Assembly (NCBI GenBank): GCA_946479255.1
Contig: CAMLFK010000141.1
Span: forward strand, 1 to 12,407
Direction: 5' to 3'
Source: an uncultured Oxalobacteraceae bacterium
GTDB taxonomy: Bacteria > Pseudomonadota > Gammaproteobacteria > Burkholderiales > Burkholderiaceae
Length of the DNA stretch: 12,407 bases
Below, one piece after another: positions 1 through 6,323 of this stretch. Numbering within the stretch: position 1 is the first letter of the stretch; the number at the start of each line of letters is the position of its first letter. The position numbers and the translations under genes are program-made. The notes below the pieces were generated by a model. It was not told the origin of the DNA and did no database searches. It worked only from the letters and a program-made list of their open reading frames with translations.

Positions 1-632
1 ATGATGATGGTGTCGTAGGCGCGCAGCAGCGGATCGGTCTGGGTTTCCGCCAGCAAGATACCGTCCGTCATCAGCTTGACGGAGGCGCCCGCCGACAGGG
101 TGTCCGTAAAGCGTACCTTGAAGCCGACGTGCTCGCCCAGCGGCGAACCGAGTTCATGGGCGATGCGCTTGGCGGTCGACGAGGCGGCGATACGGCGCGG
201 CTGGGTATGGCCGATCAGGCCAAGCTGGCCACGGCCGAGCTCAAGGCAGATCTTCGGCAACTGGGTGGTCTTGCCCGATCCCGTCTCGCCGGACACGATG
301 ATGACCTGGTTTTCAGCCAGGGCCTTGGCGATCTCGCCGCGCCGCCCCGATACCGGCAGGTCTTCCGGGAAGGTAATCGGCGGCAAGGGGTTGCGCACAA
401 TCTCGCGCGCAGGCCGGCGCTCGCCGCGTCCCTCTCCACGCCCGGGCCCGCGGGCCTGCCCTTTTTCTCCTTGCTGCACCGGGCGCGGGCCGCGCTGCGG
501 GCGATGCTGCGCCGATCCCTTCGCAGCGTCGCCCGCGACCGCACGGGTCGGCGTCTGCTTGTCACTGCTTTCGCGGGATGGAGATTGCGCCGGCACACTG
601 GGCAAAGAAGGCTTGTTACTCTGATCTGACAT
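1..632 (-). CDS. hrpA: ATP-dependent RNA helicase HrpA, N-terminal part (cut by left edge)
   Basis: DEAH-box RNA helicase of the HrpA family, which unwinds RNA and has been linked to mRNA processing and ribosome rescue. The first 210 residues are inside the window. Residues 1-78 are a Pro/Gly/Arg/Gln-rich, low-complexity tail starting [10 protein letters not shown], probably disordered. The helicase core starts at about residue 80 ([14 protein letters not shown]). The Walker A motif [12 protein letters not shown] is at 115-126 and motif Ia HTQPRRIAA at 142-150. The segment [12 protein letters not shown] at 186-197 is followed by YDTII, which leads into the DEAH box just outside the window. 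The ATG at 632-630 is the only good start before the core, but no clear Shine-Dalgarno sequence precedes it. The gene diverges from argA. The family call is firm; the roughly 1300-residue full length is family knowledge, not seen here. Confidence 0.93.
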   Translation of the reverse strand, partial: MSDQSNKPSLPSVPAQSPSRESSDKQTPTRAVAGDAAKGSAQHRPQRGPRPVQQGEKGQARGPGRGEGRGERRPAREIVRNPLPPITFPEDLPVSGRRGEIAKALAENQVIIVSGETGSGKTTQLPKICLELGRGQLGLIGHTQPRRIAASSTAKRIAHELGSPLGEHVGFKVRFTDTLSAGASVKLMTDGILLAETQTDPLLRAYDTII

Positions 633-671
633 CGTTTTTACAGGTATTTTGGTGCGCAAGTCGCGCAGCGA

Positions 672-679
672 ATTATAAT
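672..679. promoter_or_regulatory. Palindromic ATTATAAT: shared -10 of the divergent hrpA and argA promoters
   Basis: The 8-mer ATTATAAT is its own reverse complement, so a perfect TATAAT is present on both strands (plus 674-679, minus 677-672). On the plus strand transcription would begin near 686-687, exactly at the argA ATG at 687. On the minus strand it would begin near 665, giving hrpA a leader of about 33 nt. The -35 boxes are weak: TTGGTG at 649-654 with a 19-bp spacer on the plus strand, and none obvious on the minus strand. Symmetric -10 elements that fire both ways are a known bacterial promoter type. Use of this one is inferred. Confidence 0.5.
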
Positions 680-686
680 GCGGCAA

Positions 687-1997
687 ATGGAAACCCCTAC
701 CCAATTCGTCCAATGGCTGCGCTCGGTCGCGCCCTACATTCATGCCTTCCGCGGCAAGACCTTCGTGGTCGCCTTCCCAGGGGAACTGGTGACTGCCGGC
801 GCGCTCCCGGTGCTGGCGCACGACCTGTCCTTGCTGGTCGCGCTCGGCATCCGCGTGGTCGTGGTGCACGGCTCGCGGCCCCAGGTGGCCGAGCAGCTTG
901 CGCTGCGTAACGTCGAAGGCCGCTTTCACAACGGCATCCGCATCACCGACACCGCCGCGCTCGAATGCGCCAAGGAAGCCGCCGGCGAACTGCGCCTCGA
1001 TATCGAAGCCGCCTTCAGCCAGGGTTTGCCGAATACGCCGATGGCCCACGCCGCCATCCGCATCATATCGGGCAACTTCGTCACCGCCCGCCCGCTTGGC
1101 GTGATTGACGGCGTCGACCTGGAACTGACCGGCATGACCCGCAAGGTGGCCGCTGAAACCATTCACGCCATCTTGCAGACCGACAGCGTGGTGCTGCTGT
1201 CACCGCTCGGCTTCTCGCCGACCGGCGAAGTGTTCAATCTCACCATGGAAGACGTCGCCGTCTCGGCCGCCATCGCCCTGCACGCCGACAAACTGATCTT
1301 CATCACCGAGACCCCGATGATGGTCGATGAGGCCGGCACCGAGATCCGCGAACTGTCCTCGCACCAGGCCGAAGCGGTCTTGCAGGCCGGCTTCCTGCCG
1401 CTGGACGCATCGTTCTACCTGCGCCACGCCATCAAGTCGTGCAACAGCGGCGTACCGCGCGCTCACATCTTGCCATTCGAAATGGATGGCTCGACCCTGC
1501 TCGAACTGTTCACCCACGACGGCGTGGGCACCATGATCAGTCACGAGAACCTGGAAAGCTTGCGTCAGGCCACAATTGAGGACGTCGGCGGGATTATCAA
1601 ACTGATCGAGCCGCTCGAAGCCGACGGTACCCTGGTCAAACGCGGCCGCGAGCTGATCGAACGCGAAATCGACAACTTCTCCGTCATCGAGCACGACGGC
1701 GTGATCTTCGGCTGCGCCGCCTTGTATGGCTTCCCGGCATCGAAAATGGCCGAGATGGCCTGCCTGACCGTCAATCCCGAAGTCCAGGCCCAGGGCGACG
1801 GCGAACGTATCCTCAAGCACATGGAAAACCGTGCGCGCGCGGCCGGCTTCAAACAGCTGTTCGTGCTGACCACCCGCACCTCGCACTGGTTCCAGAAGCG
1901 CGGCTTCGTGCCGGCATCGGTCGATGCCCTGCCCAAGGACCGGCAGCACATGTACAACTGGCAGCGCAAATCCCAGGTGCTGATTAAGACTTTATAA
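687..1997 (+). CDS. argA: N-acetylglutamate synthase (amino-acid N-acetyltransferase)
   Basis: Cytoplasmic enzyme that transfers acetyl from acetyl-CoA to L-glutamate, the first step of arginine biosynthesis. About 436 residues, close to E. coli ArgA (443). Residues ~20-280 form the amino-acid-kinase-like domain ([10 protein letters not shown] near 60; [11 protein letters not shown] near 275-285), which in this family senses arginine. Residues ~290-436 are the GNAT acetyltransferase domain, with the acetyl-CoA loop [10 protein letters not shown] near 367-376 and the ArgA hallmark [17 protein letters not shown] near 391-407. Two in-frame ATGs are possible, 678 and 687. I chose 687 (METPTQF) because homologues begin in this way and because a perfect TATAAT overlaps the ATG at 678. 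Neither start has a Shine-Dalgarno sequence, so the mRNA may be leaderless. yggX follows after 50 bp. Confidence 0.95.
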   Translation: METPTQFVQWLRSVAPYIHAFRGKTFVVAFPGELVTAGALPVLAHDLSLLVALGIRVVVVHGSRPQVAEQLALRNVEGRFHNGIRITDTAALECAKEAAGELRLDIEAAFSQGLPNTPMAHAAIRIISGNFVTARPLGVIDGVDLELTGMTRKVAAETIHAILQTDSVVLLSPLGFSPTGEVFNLTMEDVAVSAAIALHADKLIFITETPMMVDEAGTEIRELSSHQAEAVLQAGFLPLDASFYLRHAIKSCNSGVPRAHILPFEMDGSTLLELFTHDGVGTMISHENLESLRQATIEDVGGIIKLIEPLEADGTLVKRGRELIEREIDNFSVIEHDGVIFGCAALYGFPASKMAEMACLTVNPEVQAQGDGERILKHMENRARAAGFKQLFVLTTRTSHWFQKRGFVPASVDALPKDRQHMYNWQRKSQVLIKTL

Positions 1998-2009
1998 TCC
2001 TAATATAAT
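1993..2009 (+). promoter_or_regulatory. Tandem TATAAT boxes upstream of yggX
   Basis: Two perfect TATAAT hexamers lie at 1993-1998 and 2004-2009, 11 bp apart (about one helical turn). The first overlaps the argA stop codon. Neither has a good TTGACA-type -35 at 16-18 bp. They could give yggX its own promoter in addition to read-through from argA. The predicted leaders are about 30-45 nt and contain the yggX Shine-Dalgarno AGGAG at 2038-2042. Confidence 0.4.
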
Positions 2010-2047
2010 CACACCCTCGCACACGCACACACGCTTTAGGAGCACAG

Positions 2048-2323
2048 ATGGCCCGCACAGTTCATTGCATTAAACTCAACAAGGAAGCCGAAGGACTGGA
2101 CTTCCCTCCCTATCCTGGCGAGCTTGGCAAAAAGATTTATCTTCAGGTGTCGAAGGAAGCATGGCAGGCCTGGCTCAAGCACCAGACCATGCTGGTCAAT
2201 GAGAACCGCCTGAACCTGGCCGACCAGCGCGCGCGCAAGTACCTGGCCGCACAGATGGAAAAACATTTCTTCGGCGAAGGCGCCGATGCCGCGGCCGGCT
2301 ACGTGCCGCCGCCAGCGGACTAA
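2048..2323 (+). CDS. yggX: Fe(2+)-trafficking / oxidative damage protection protein YggX
   Basis: Small cytoplasmic protein of the YggX family, associated with iron handling and protection of Fe-S clusters from oxidative damage. At 91 residues it has exactly the length of the E. coli protein. Family marks are the start MARTVHC with the conserved Cys7, the block [14 protein letters not shown] at about residues 18-31, [22 protein letters not shown] at about 35-56, and the end GYVPPPAD. The start ATG has a good Shine-Dalgarno (AGGAG, 2038-2042, 5 nt spacer). It follows argA by 50 bp on the same strand, so the two may be partly co-transcribed; a tandem -10 between them suggests independent expression too. 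A GC-rich hairpin follows the stop. Confidence 0.94.
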   Translation: MARTVHCIKLNKEAEGLDFPPYPGELGKKIYLQVSKEAWQAWLKHQTMLVNENRLNLADQRARKYLAAQMEKHFFGEGADAAAGYVPPPAD

Positions 2324-2338
2324 AGCGTTCGCCCTGGC

Positions 2339-2365
2339 TGCCGCATGCCGAGGGTGCATGCGGCA
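2339..2365. terminator. GC-rich hairpin between convergent yggX and the lipoprotein gene
   Basis: A perfect 10-bp stem, TGCCGCATGC at 2339-2348 pairing with GCATGCGGCA at 2356-2365, with a 7-nt loop. A further 5-bp outer stem (GCGTT 2325-2329 with AACGC 2366-2370) is possible across a bulge. It lies 15 bp after the yggX stop and 18 bp beyond the stop of the minus-strand lipoprotein gene, so it could end transcription from both sides. There is no T-tract on either strand, so it is not a textbook intrinsic terminator; it may instead protect 3' ends. Confidence 0.55.
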
Positions 2366-2383
2366 AACGCAGGACCGACTTAA

Positions 2384-2716
2384 TTACATTGCCTTGCACT
2401 GGCGAAGTTCGCACTTCGCACGGAACACCTTACCGTTATCGCAAATCATGCGGTACACCTCGACCGGGCCCGGCTCGGTCATCAGGCCGGCCCCCACGCC
2501 TCCGGTACATCCCTGCTTCTTCGCCATGTTTTCCACCGTCGCCGACGATATGCCGGCGCGAAATGGCACACGCTCAATCGCCACGCCGTCCGCATCGACC
2601 AACTGGGGTTCCTGCACCTTGACCGGCGCCGCCTGCACGGCCACCTTCTTACGCTTGAAGTGCGAACAGCCACCCAGCAGCGCCAAGCAAGTAATTACCA
2701 AGATCCATCGTTTCAT
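2384..2716 (-). CDS. Small cysteine-containing lipoprotein of unknown function
   Basis: I do not recognise this 110-residue protein. The N-terminus MKRWILVITCLALLGGCSHF is a lipoprotein signal peptide: positive start, hydrophobic core, lipobox LGGC with the lipid-bearing Cys17, and Ser at +2, which predicts outer-membrane sorting. The mature part begins with a basic Lys/Arg stretch. It carries four more cysteines (70, 92, 102, 107) in a compact C-terminal segment, suggesting disulfide bonds in the periplasm. The frame is open upstream to 2806, but I chose the ATG at 2716 because it starts the signal peptide and has GGGGGA at 2729-2724 as Shine-Dalgarno. It lies 44 bp downstream of rpiA on the same strand and is probably co-transcribed with it. 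Confidence 0.8.
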   Translation of the reverse strand: MKRWILVITCLALLGGCSHFKRKKVAVQAAPVKVQEPQLVDADGVAIERVPFRAGISSATVENMAKKQGCTGGVGAGLMTEPGPVEVYRMICDNGKVFRAKCELRQCKAM

Positions 2717-2760
2717 CGCGCATCCCCCAAGGTAAATAATGACAGCAGAAAACGCGGCGT

Positions 2761-3438
2761 TTAAAACGTCAGCGTCTTCACGCCTTCCGGTGTGCCCAGC
2801 AGACAAACATTGGCGCCACGCGCGGCAAACAGGCCCACGGCGATCACGCCGACGATCTGGTTGATTTGCTGCTCCAGGCCGACCGGGTCGGTAATTTGCA
2901 GGCCGGCCACGTCGATGATTTCGCCGCCGTTATCGGTGATGAAGGCCTCATCCGTGCCTGGCTTGGTGCGCAGGCGTGGCTGGCCACCCAATGCCGCGAG
3001 CTGGCGCGTCACGGCGGCGCGCGCCATCGGCAGCACTTCCACCGGCAGCGGGAACCTGCCCATCACATCGACCAGTTTCGATCCGTCGGCGATGCAGACG
3101 AACTGGCGCGACACCGACGCCACAATCTTCTCGCGCGTCAAGGCCGCGCCGCCGCCCTTGATCATCGCGCCGCTGGCGGTGATTTCGTCCGCACCGTCGA
3201 TGTAGACGGCAATTTCAGGCACATCGTTCAGGTCGAACACCTCGATGCCATGGCCGCGCAGGCGCGCGGCGGTCGCTTCCGACGAAGCCACGGTGCCTTT
3301 GATGCGCTCACGGATCTTGGCCAGTTCGTCGATGAAGAAATTGGCAGTCGAGCCGGTGCCGACGCCAATGATTTCGCCATCGACCACGTAATCGATCGCC
3401 GCGCGTGCGACGGCTTGCTTGAGTTCGTCTTGAGTCAT
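2761..3438 (-). CDS. rpiA: Ribose-5-phosphate isomerase A
   Basis: Interconverts ribose-5-phosphate and ribulose-5-phosphate in the non-oxidative pentose phosphate pathway; cytoplasmic. At 225 residues it is of normal length for RpiA. The phosphate-binding loop [11 protein letters not shown] is at 25-35. The active-site block DGADEI is at 81-86 (D81, D84) and [13 protein letters not shown] at 93-105 (K94, catalytic base E103), the same numbering as the E. coli enzyme. The C-terminus ends [11 protein letters not shown]. The start ATG at 3438 has no evident Shine-Dalgarno but is the only sensible start. A possible -10 (TAAAAT) lies at 3503-3498 on the minus strand, without a convincing -35. The lipoprotein gene follows 44 bp downstream. 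Confidence 0.96.
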   Translation of the reverse strand: MTQDELKQAVARAAIDYVVDGEIIGVGTGSTANFFIDELAKIRERIKGTVASSEATAARLRGHGIEVFDLNDVPEIAVYIDGADEITASGAMIKGGGAALTREKIVASVSRQFVCIADGSKLVDVMGRFPLPVEVLPMARAAVTRQLAALGGQPRLRTKPGTDEAFITDNGGEIIDVAGLQITDPVGLEQQINQIVGVIAVGLFAARGANVCLLGTPEGVKTLTF

Positions 3439-3567
3439 GTGATGAATAAAAACTAAGGTTGGAAAGCGGTTAGCGGCACAGGCCGAACAATGGCGCCATT
3501 TTAACGGATCGCGTCAGCGTGATCGCTATTTCGGCAAGGTATATATCCGCCCGGCACGCTAACCACC

Positions 3568-3635
3568 TCGCATAGAGACGAATAAGTGATCTAAAGTGCC
3601 CTCTGGATTGGGCAAGAATGCAACGATCTATGCGA
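3568..3635. repeat. 9-bp inverted repeat flanking the signalling-operon promoter
   Basis: TCGCATAGA at 3568-3576 is repeated inverted as TCTATGCGA at 3627-3635, leaving 50 bp between the arms. The sigma-28-like promoter elements (3592-3618) fall inside. It could be a pair of half-sites for a regulator or a long-range hairpin. A chance 9-bp inverted match in a 250-bp intergenic region is not very rare, so confidence in function is low. Confidence 0.3.
3592..3618 (+). promoter_or_regulatory. Sigma-28 (FliA)-like promoter of the CheY-CheC-cyclase operon
   Basis: TAAAGTGC at 3592-3599, an 11-bp spacer, then GGCAAGAA at 3611-3618. The enterobacterial FliA consensus is TAAAGTTT-N11-GCCGATAA, so the match is 6/8 and 5/8 with exact spacing. 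Transcription would start near 3625, giving a leader of about 60 nt that carries the Shine-Dalgarno AGGAA at 3676-3680. The genes downstream are chemotaxis and c-di-GMP type, which fits a flagellar sigma factor. I saw no competing sigma-70 promoter in the same place. Confidence 0.5.
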
Positions 3636-3687
3636 AAATGAGTCAATACGAAGTGATACCGCGAATCCAGAATCCAGGAACAACGAA

Positions 3688-4059
3688 ATGAATCAAACGA
3701 AGACGGTCCTTGTGGTCGATGACAGCCGGGTTTCCCGCCTGATGGCACGCCAGTTCATCCTGAGCGCACAGCCGGACTGGCAGGTCGAGGAAGCGGCAAC
3801 TGGCGAAGAAGCAATCGGCAAGGCGCAAGCGAGTGCCCCTGCCCTGATCATTATCGACGTGAACATGCCCGGCATGGGCGGCCTGGCCGCTGCCGAGCAA
3901 TTGCGCACCATCTGCCCGAGCAGCCACATCACGCTGCTGACCGCCAACGTCCAAAACGCCACGCGCAACCGCGCGGCCGAACTGGGTGTTGGCTTCATGG
4001 AGAAGCCGATCACCGAAGTCCGCATTCACTCCCTGCTCAAAGCCCTCGCACTGGATTAA
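3688..4059 (+). CDS. CheY-like single-domain response regulator
   Basis: Stand-alone receiver domain of 123 residues with no output domain. All receiver hallmarks are present: the acidic pair D11-D12 in VLVVDDSR, the phosphoacceptor D57 in LIIIDVNMPG, T85 in TLLTAN, and K106 in FMEKPI. It should therefore bind Mg2+, take a phosphoryl group from a histidine kinase, and act by binding a partner protein. Shine-Dalgarno AGGAA ends 7 nt before the ATG. It is the first gene of a three-gene operon; its stop is 2 nt before the next start. The natural phosphatase for it is the CheC-like protein encoded next. No histidine kinase gene is in the window, so the donor is unknown. Whether it also binds the flagellar motor cannot be judged from sequence. 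Confidence 0.9.
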   Translation: MNQTKTVLVVDDSRVSRLMARQFILSAQPDWQVEEAATGEEAIGKAQASAPALIIIDVNMPGMGGLAAAEQLRTICPSSHITLLTANVQNATRNRAAELGVGFMEKPITEVRIHSLLKALALD

Positions 4060-4061
4060 GC

Positions 4062-4682
4062 ATGTTCAATCTCAGCGAACTGCAGCACGACGCCCTGGTC
4101 GAGATCTTCAACATCGGCGTCGGCCATGCGGCCAAGGCGATGAGCGACATTGTCAATGAAGAAGTGACGATGTCGGTACCGTCGATCACCTTCCTGAACC
4201 GTGCTGAAGCCGCTGCGATGCTGGGCAATAAAGACGGCGCCCGCGTGTGCGGCGTCAGCCAGCACTACGATGGCGCGTTCTCGACCGAAGCCATCCTCAT
4301 GTTCCCGGAGGATAAGAGCCTCGACATCGTCCGCCTGATGGTGGGCGAATCGGTGCCGCTGCAAGAGCTGACCGAGATGGAACAGGAGGCGATGAGCGAG
4401 ATCGGCAACATCATCCTCAACTCCTGCGTCGGCACCCTCGCCAACATTTTTGCGCAGGAACTGAGCGGTTCACTGCCCCAGTACCACGTCGGCACCAGCC
4501 AAGAAATCCTGACCGCCTCGGGCGGCCAGGCCGACACCATCGTGCTGATGCTGCACATCGACTTCATTCTGGAGACACATCAGATTCACGGCTACGTCGC
4601 CTTCATCCTCGACCTGACGGCGCTCAACGACCTGCAAGCGCAGGTGGACCGCTATATCGCCAAAGTGATGGGTTCGGCCTGA
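4062..4682 (+). CDS. cheC: CheC-family phosphatase (CheY-P phosphatase)
   Basis: 206 residues, the usual size of CheC. CheC/FliY/CheX proteins dephosphorylate CheY-P using helices that carry an E-x-x-N motif. Two such helices are visible here: E14-I-F-N17 in DALVEIFNIGVGHAAKAMS (10-28) and E113-I-G-N116 in MEQEAMSEIGNIILNSCVG (106-124). This two-site arrangement is CheC-like; CheX has only one. No membrane segment or signal peptide is evident. The start ATG lies 2 nt after the receiver stop, so translation is probably coupled; the cyclase gene follows after 1 nt. CheC is typical of Bacillus/Thermotoga-type chemotaxis and less usual in Proteobacteria, so pairing with a CheY and a GGDEF protein points to a dedicated signalling module. 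The family call is sound; the partner is inferred from context. Confidence 0.85.
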   Translation: MFNLSELQHDALVEIFNIGVGHAAKAMSDIVNEEVTMSVPSITFLNRAEAAAMLGNKDGARVCGVSQHYDGAFSTEAILMFPEDKSLDIVRLMVGESVPLQELTEMEQEAMSEIGNIILNSCVGTLANIFAQELSGSLPQYHVGTSQEILTASGGQADTIVLMLHIDFILETHQIHGYVAFILDLTALNDLQAQVDRYIAKVMGSA

Positions 4683-4683
4683 C

Positions 4684-5664
4684 ATGATGCAGACTGAAAC
4701 ACATCGCCTGCATTTGTTCGACAAAGTGCTGGGCGCCTTAAACCAGGGCACCGTCGTACTCGACAATGCATGCAATGTCGTGCTGTGGAATCGCTGGATG
4801 GCGCGCCATTCCGGCCTGGCTGCCGACCAGGTGATCGGCCAGGATTTTTTCGTCCTGTTTGAGGAACTCAACGGCAAGCGCATCAACAGCGCCGTACAGC
4901 AAGCCTTGCGCGACAACTTCCCCTCGGTGCTGTCGCAAACCTTGCACAAAGCGCCCTTTCCGCTGTTCGCCACACCCGCCGCCAAGGCCGCCGGCGAACG
5001 CATGCAGCAAGCCGTGGCCGTCACCCCGCTCGACATCGGCGCCGCGCCGCGCCACTGCCTGATCCAGATTTCCGACGTCACCGTTGCGGTCAACCGTGAA
5101 CGCCTGCTGCGCGACTTGGCACTGGAACTGCGCTCGCAGACTTTCTCGGATGGTCTGACTGGCATTGCCAACCGACGCCACTTCGACGTCGCGCTGGACA
5201 AGGAAATGCGCCGCGCCAAACGTGCCGGCACACCGCTGTCGCTGCTGATGATCGACATCGATTCCTTCAAGGCTTACAACGACAGCTACGGACACCAGCA
5301 AGGCGACGACACGCTGATCAAGGTGTCTGGCGCGCTCGCGTCCATGCTGCAGCGCCCGCTCGACCTGATCGCCCGTTATGGCGGCGAAGAGTTCGCCGTG
5401 ATCCTGCCTGAAATGGATGGTCCCCATAGCTTGCGCCTGGCCGACGCGATGCGCCAGCGCATTGCCGATCTGGCGATTCCGCACACCAGCGGCTTGCCGT
5501 ATGGCCGCGTCACGGTCAGTATTGGACTGGCGACGCACACCTCCGATATCCTCGACCTGGCCGCGCTGATCGGCGCGGCCGACCGCGCGCTCTATGCGGC
5601 CAAGCATCATGGGCGTAACCGTGTGATTGTTCACGGCGCGCACGAAGGTGTCGGCGCAAGCTAG
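4684..5664 (+). CDS. PAS-GGDEF diguanylate cyclase
   Basis: Soluble diguanylate cyclase of 326 residues, making cyclic-di-GMP from two GTP. Residues ~8-135 form a PAS-type sensor (LGALNQGTVVLDNACNVVLW at 16-35; AADQVIGQDF at 46-55; ISDVT at 129-133). A short linker helix leads to the GGDEF domain, which opens with DGLTGIANRR at 156-165. Metal-binding D191 (with D193) lies in MIDIDSFKAYND. The active-site loop is GGEEF at 233-237. An inhibitory-site motif RxxD (RPLD, 224-227) is placed exactly five residues before it, so product feedback inhibition is likely. No transmembrane helix is seen. The ATG at 4684 is 1 nt past the cheC stop (a second ATG at 4687 is possible). It is the last gene of the operon and ends 12 bp from a convergent gene. 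Confidence 0.93.
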   Translation: MMQTETHRLHLFDKVLGALNQGTVVLDNACNVVLWNRWMARHSGLAADQVIGQDFFVLFEELNGKRINSAVQQALRDNFPSVLSQTLHKAPFPLFATPAAKAAGERMQQAVAVTPLDIGAAPRHCLIQISDVTVAVNRERLLRDLALELRSQTFSDGLTGIANRRHFDVALDKEMRRAKRAGTPLSLLMIDIDSFKAYNDSYGHQQGDDTLIKVSGALASMLQRPLDLIARYGGEEFAVILPEMDGPHSLRLADAMRQRIADLAIPHTSGLPYGRVTVSIGLATHTSDILDLAALIGAADRALYAAKHHGRNRVIVHGAHEGVGAS

Positions 5665-5676
5665 GTCAGCTGCGAG

Positions 5677-6186
5677 TCAGGAATCGCCACAGCCCTTGTG
5701 GCGGCGCGCACCAGGCTTGGTCGAACTGACGGTCAGTGCACCCGGTTTCCCCCCCAGGCAGAAGCGCGCGCGATAAGTGCGCGGACCACCGGCTTTTGTT
5801 GGCTCCGCGCTGATGCTGACGTCGTAGTGTTTGCCCGGTTGGAGTGGAGATGACGTGCTGCGTGGCAGGACTTGCGGGCGCCCACCATAGGGAACGCACA
5901 TCGTGAAGGACAATGAGAACGTGCGTCCTTTTGGCATCGTCATTTTCCACATGCTCGCGTGCGCTCCGCCGGCTTCAGCGACAAGGATAGCCTGGAAATT
6001 CGGCGAACCGCTGCGCCGCTCTTCGCTTTGGGGAATCGTAAAGCATGGCGCGCCAGAACCGTCGCGGACTTCGAGTTCGCCAATGCGCGGCTCCGCCTGC
6101 ACTGCCACACTTGTCATGAGAGGACATACGCTCACAAACGCAATTACAAGAAAACGAGATTCAAGCATTTTTGGTATCTCTGTCAT
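5677..6186 (-). CDS. Exported four-cysteine protein of unknown function
   Basis: Not recognised. From the chosen start it has 169 residues. MTEIPKMLESRFLV leads into a hydrophobic stretch (IAFVSVCPLMTSVAV) and a likely signal-peptidase site VQA|EP after residue 31, so the product is probably periplasmic or secreted. The mature part is beta-rich in appearance, with cysteines at 48 (GAPCFTI), 97 (MCVPYGG), 143 (RFCLGG) and 166 (KGCGDS), which may form two disulfides. The tail is basic (KPGARRHKG). The frame is open up to an ATG at 6264, but that would bury the signal peptide behind 26 residues; an ATG at 6168 is a third option. Weak Shine-Dalgarno GAGAG precedes 6186. It is convergent with the cyclase gene and probably separate from the operon to its right. 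Confidence 0.7.
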   Translation of the reverse strand: MTEIPKMLESRFLVIAFVSVCPLMTSVAVQAEPRIGELEVRDGSGAPCFTIPQSEERRSGSPNFQAILVAEAGGAHASMWKMTMPKGRTFSLSFTMCVPYGGRPQVLPRSTSSPLQPGKHYDVSISAEPTKAGGPRTYRARFCLGGKPGALTVSSTKPGARRHKGCGDS

Positions 6187-6270
6187 TGAAAGCTCTCGCT
6201 CATGCCTGACCCGTGACCGCTGCCAGAGAATTCCTCCGGCCATCGAATTTAGTCTACGCAACATTGCCGT

Positions 6271-6284
6271 ACGAGAAGTCTCGT
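6271..6284. repeat. Short palindrome ACGAGAAGTCTCGT
   Basis: Six-base arms ACGAGA / TCTCGT around AG. It lies about 85 bp upstream of the preferred start of the exported four-cysteine protein (6186), in its probable promoter region. It could be an operator, but there is only one copy and no consensus I recognise. Confidence 0.25.
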
Positions 6285-6292
6285 CCGCCTGA

Positions 6293-6312
6293 GGTTTGAG
6301 CTAGATCAAACC
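6293..6312 (-). terminator. Hairpin after the edd-eda-metalloprotein operon
   Basis: A perfect 7-bp stem, GGTTTGA (6293-6299) with TCAAACC (6306-6312), and a 6-nt loop. It lies 11 bp beyond the metalloprotein stop codon on the minus strand and before the next minus-strand gene. No T-tract follows, so efficiency as an intrinsic terminator is uncertain; its position fits an operon end. Confidence 0.45.
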
Positions 6313-6323
6313 GGATGTGGCAT

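Noticed and set aside
1200..1949. Minus-strand open frame of 249 codons opposite argA
   Set aside because: Antisense shadow; the argA frame carries full family motifs.
5686..5702. Hairpin GCCACA/TGTGGC as terminator of the signalling operon
   Set aside because: A 6-bp stem lying inside the coding end of the convergent gene, with no T-tract; it may contribute but cannot be called.
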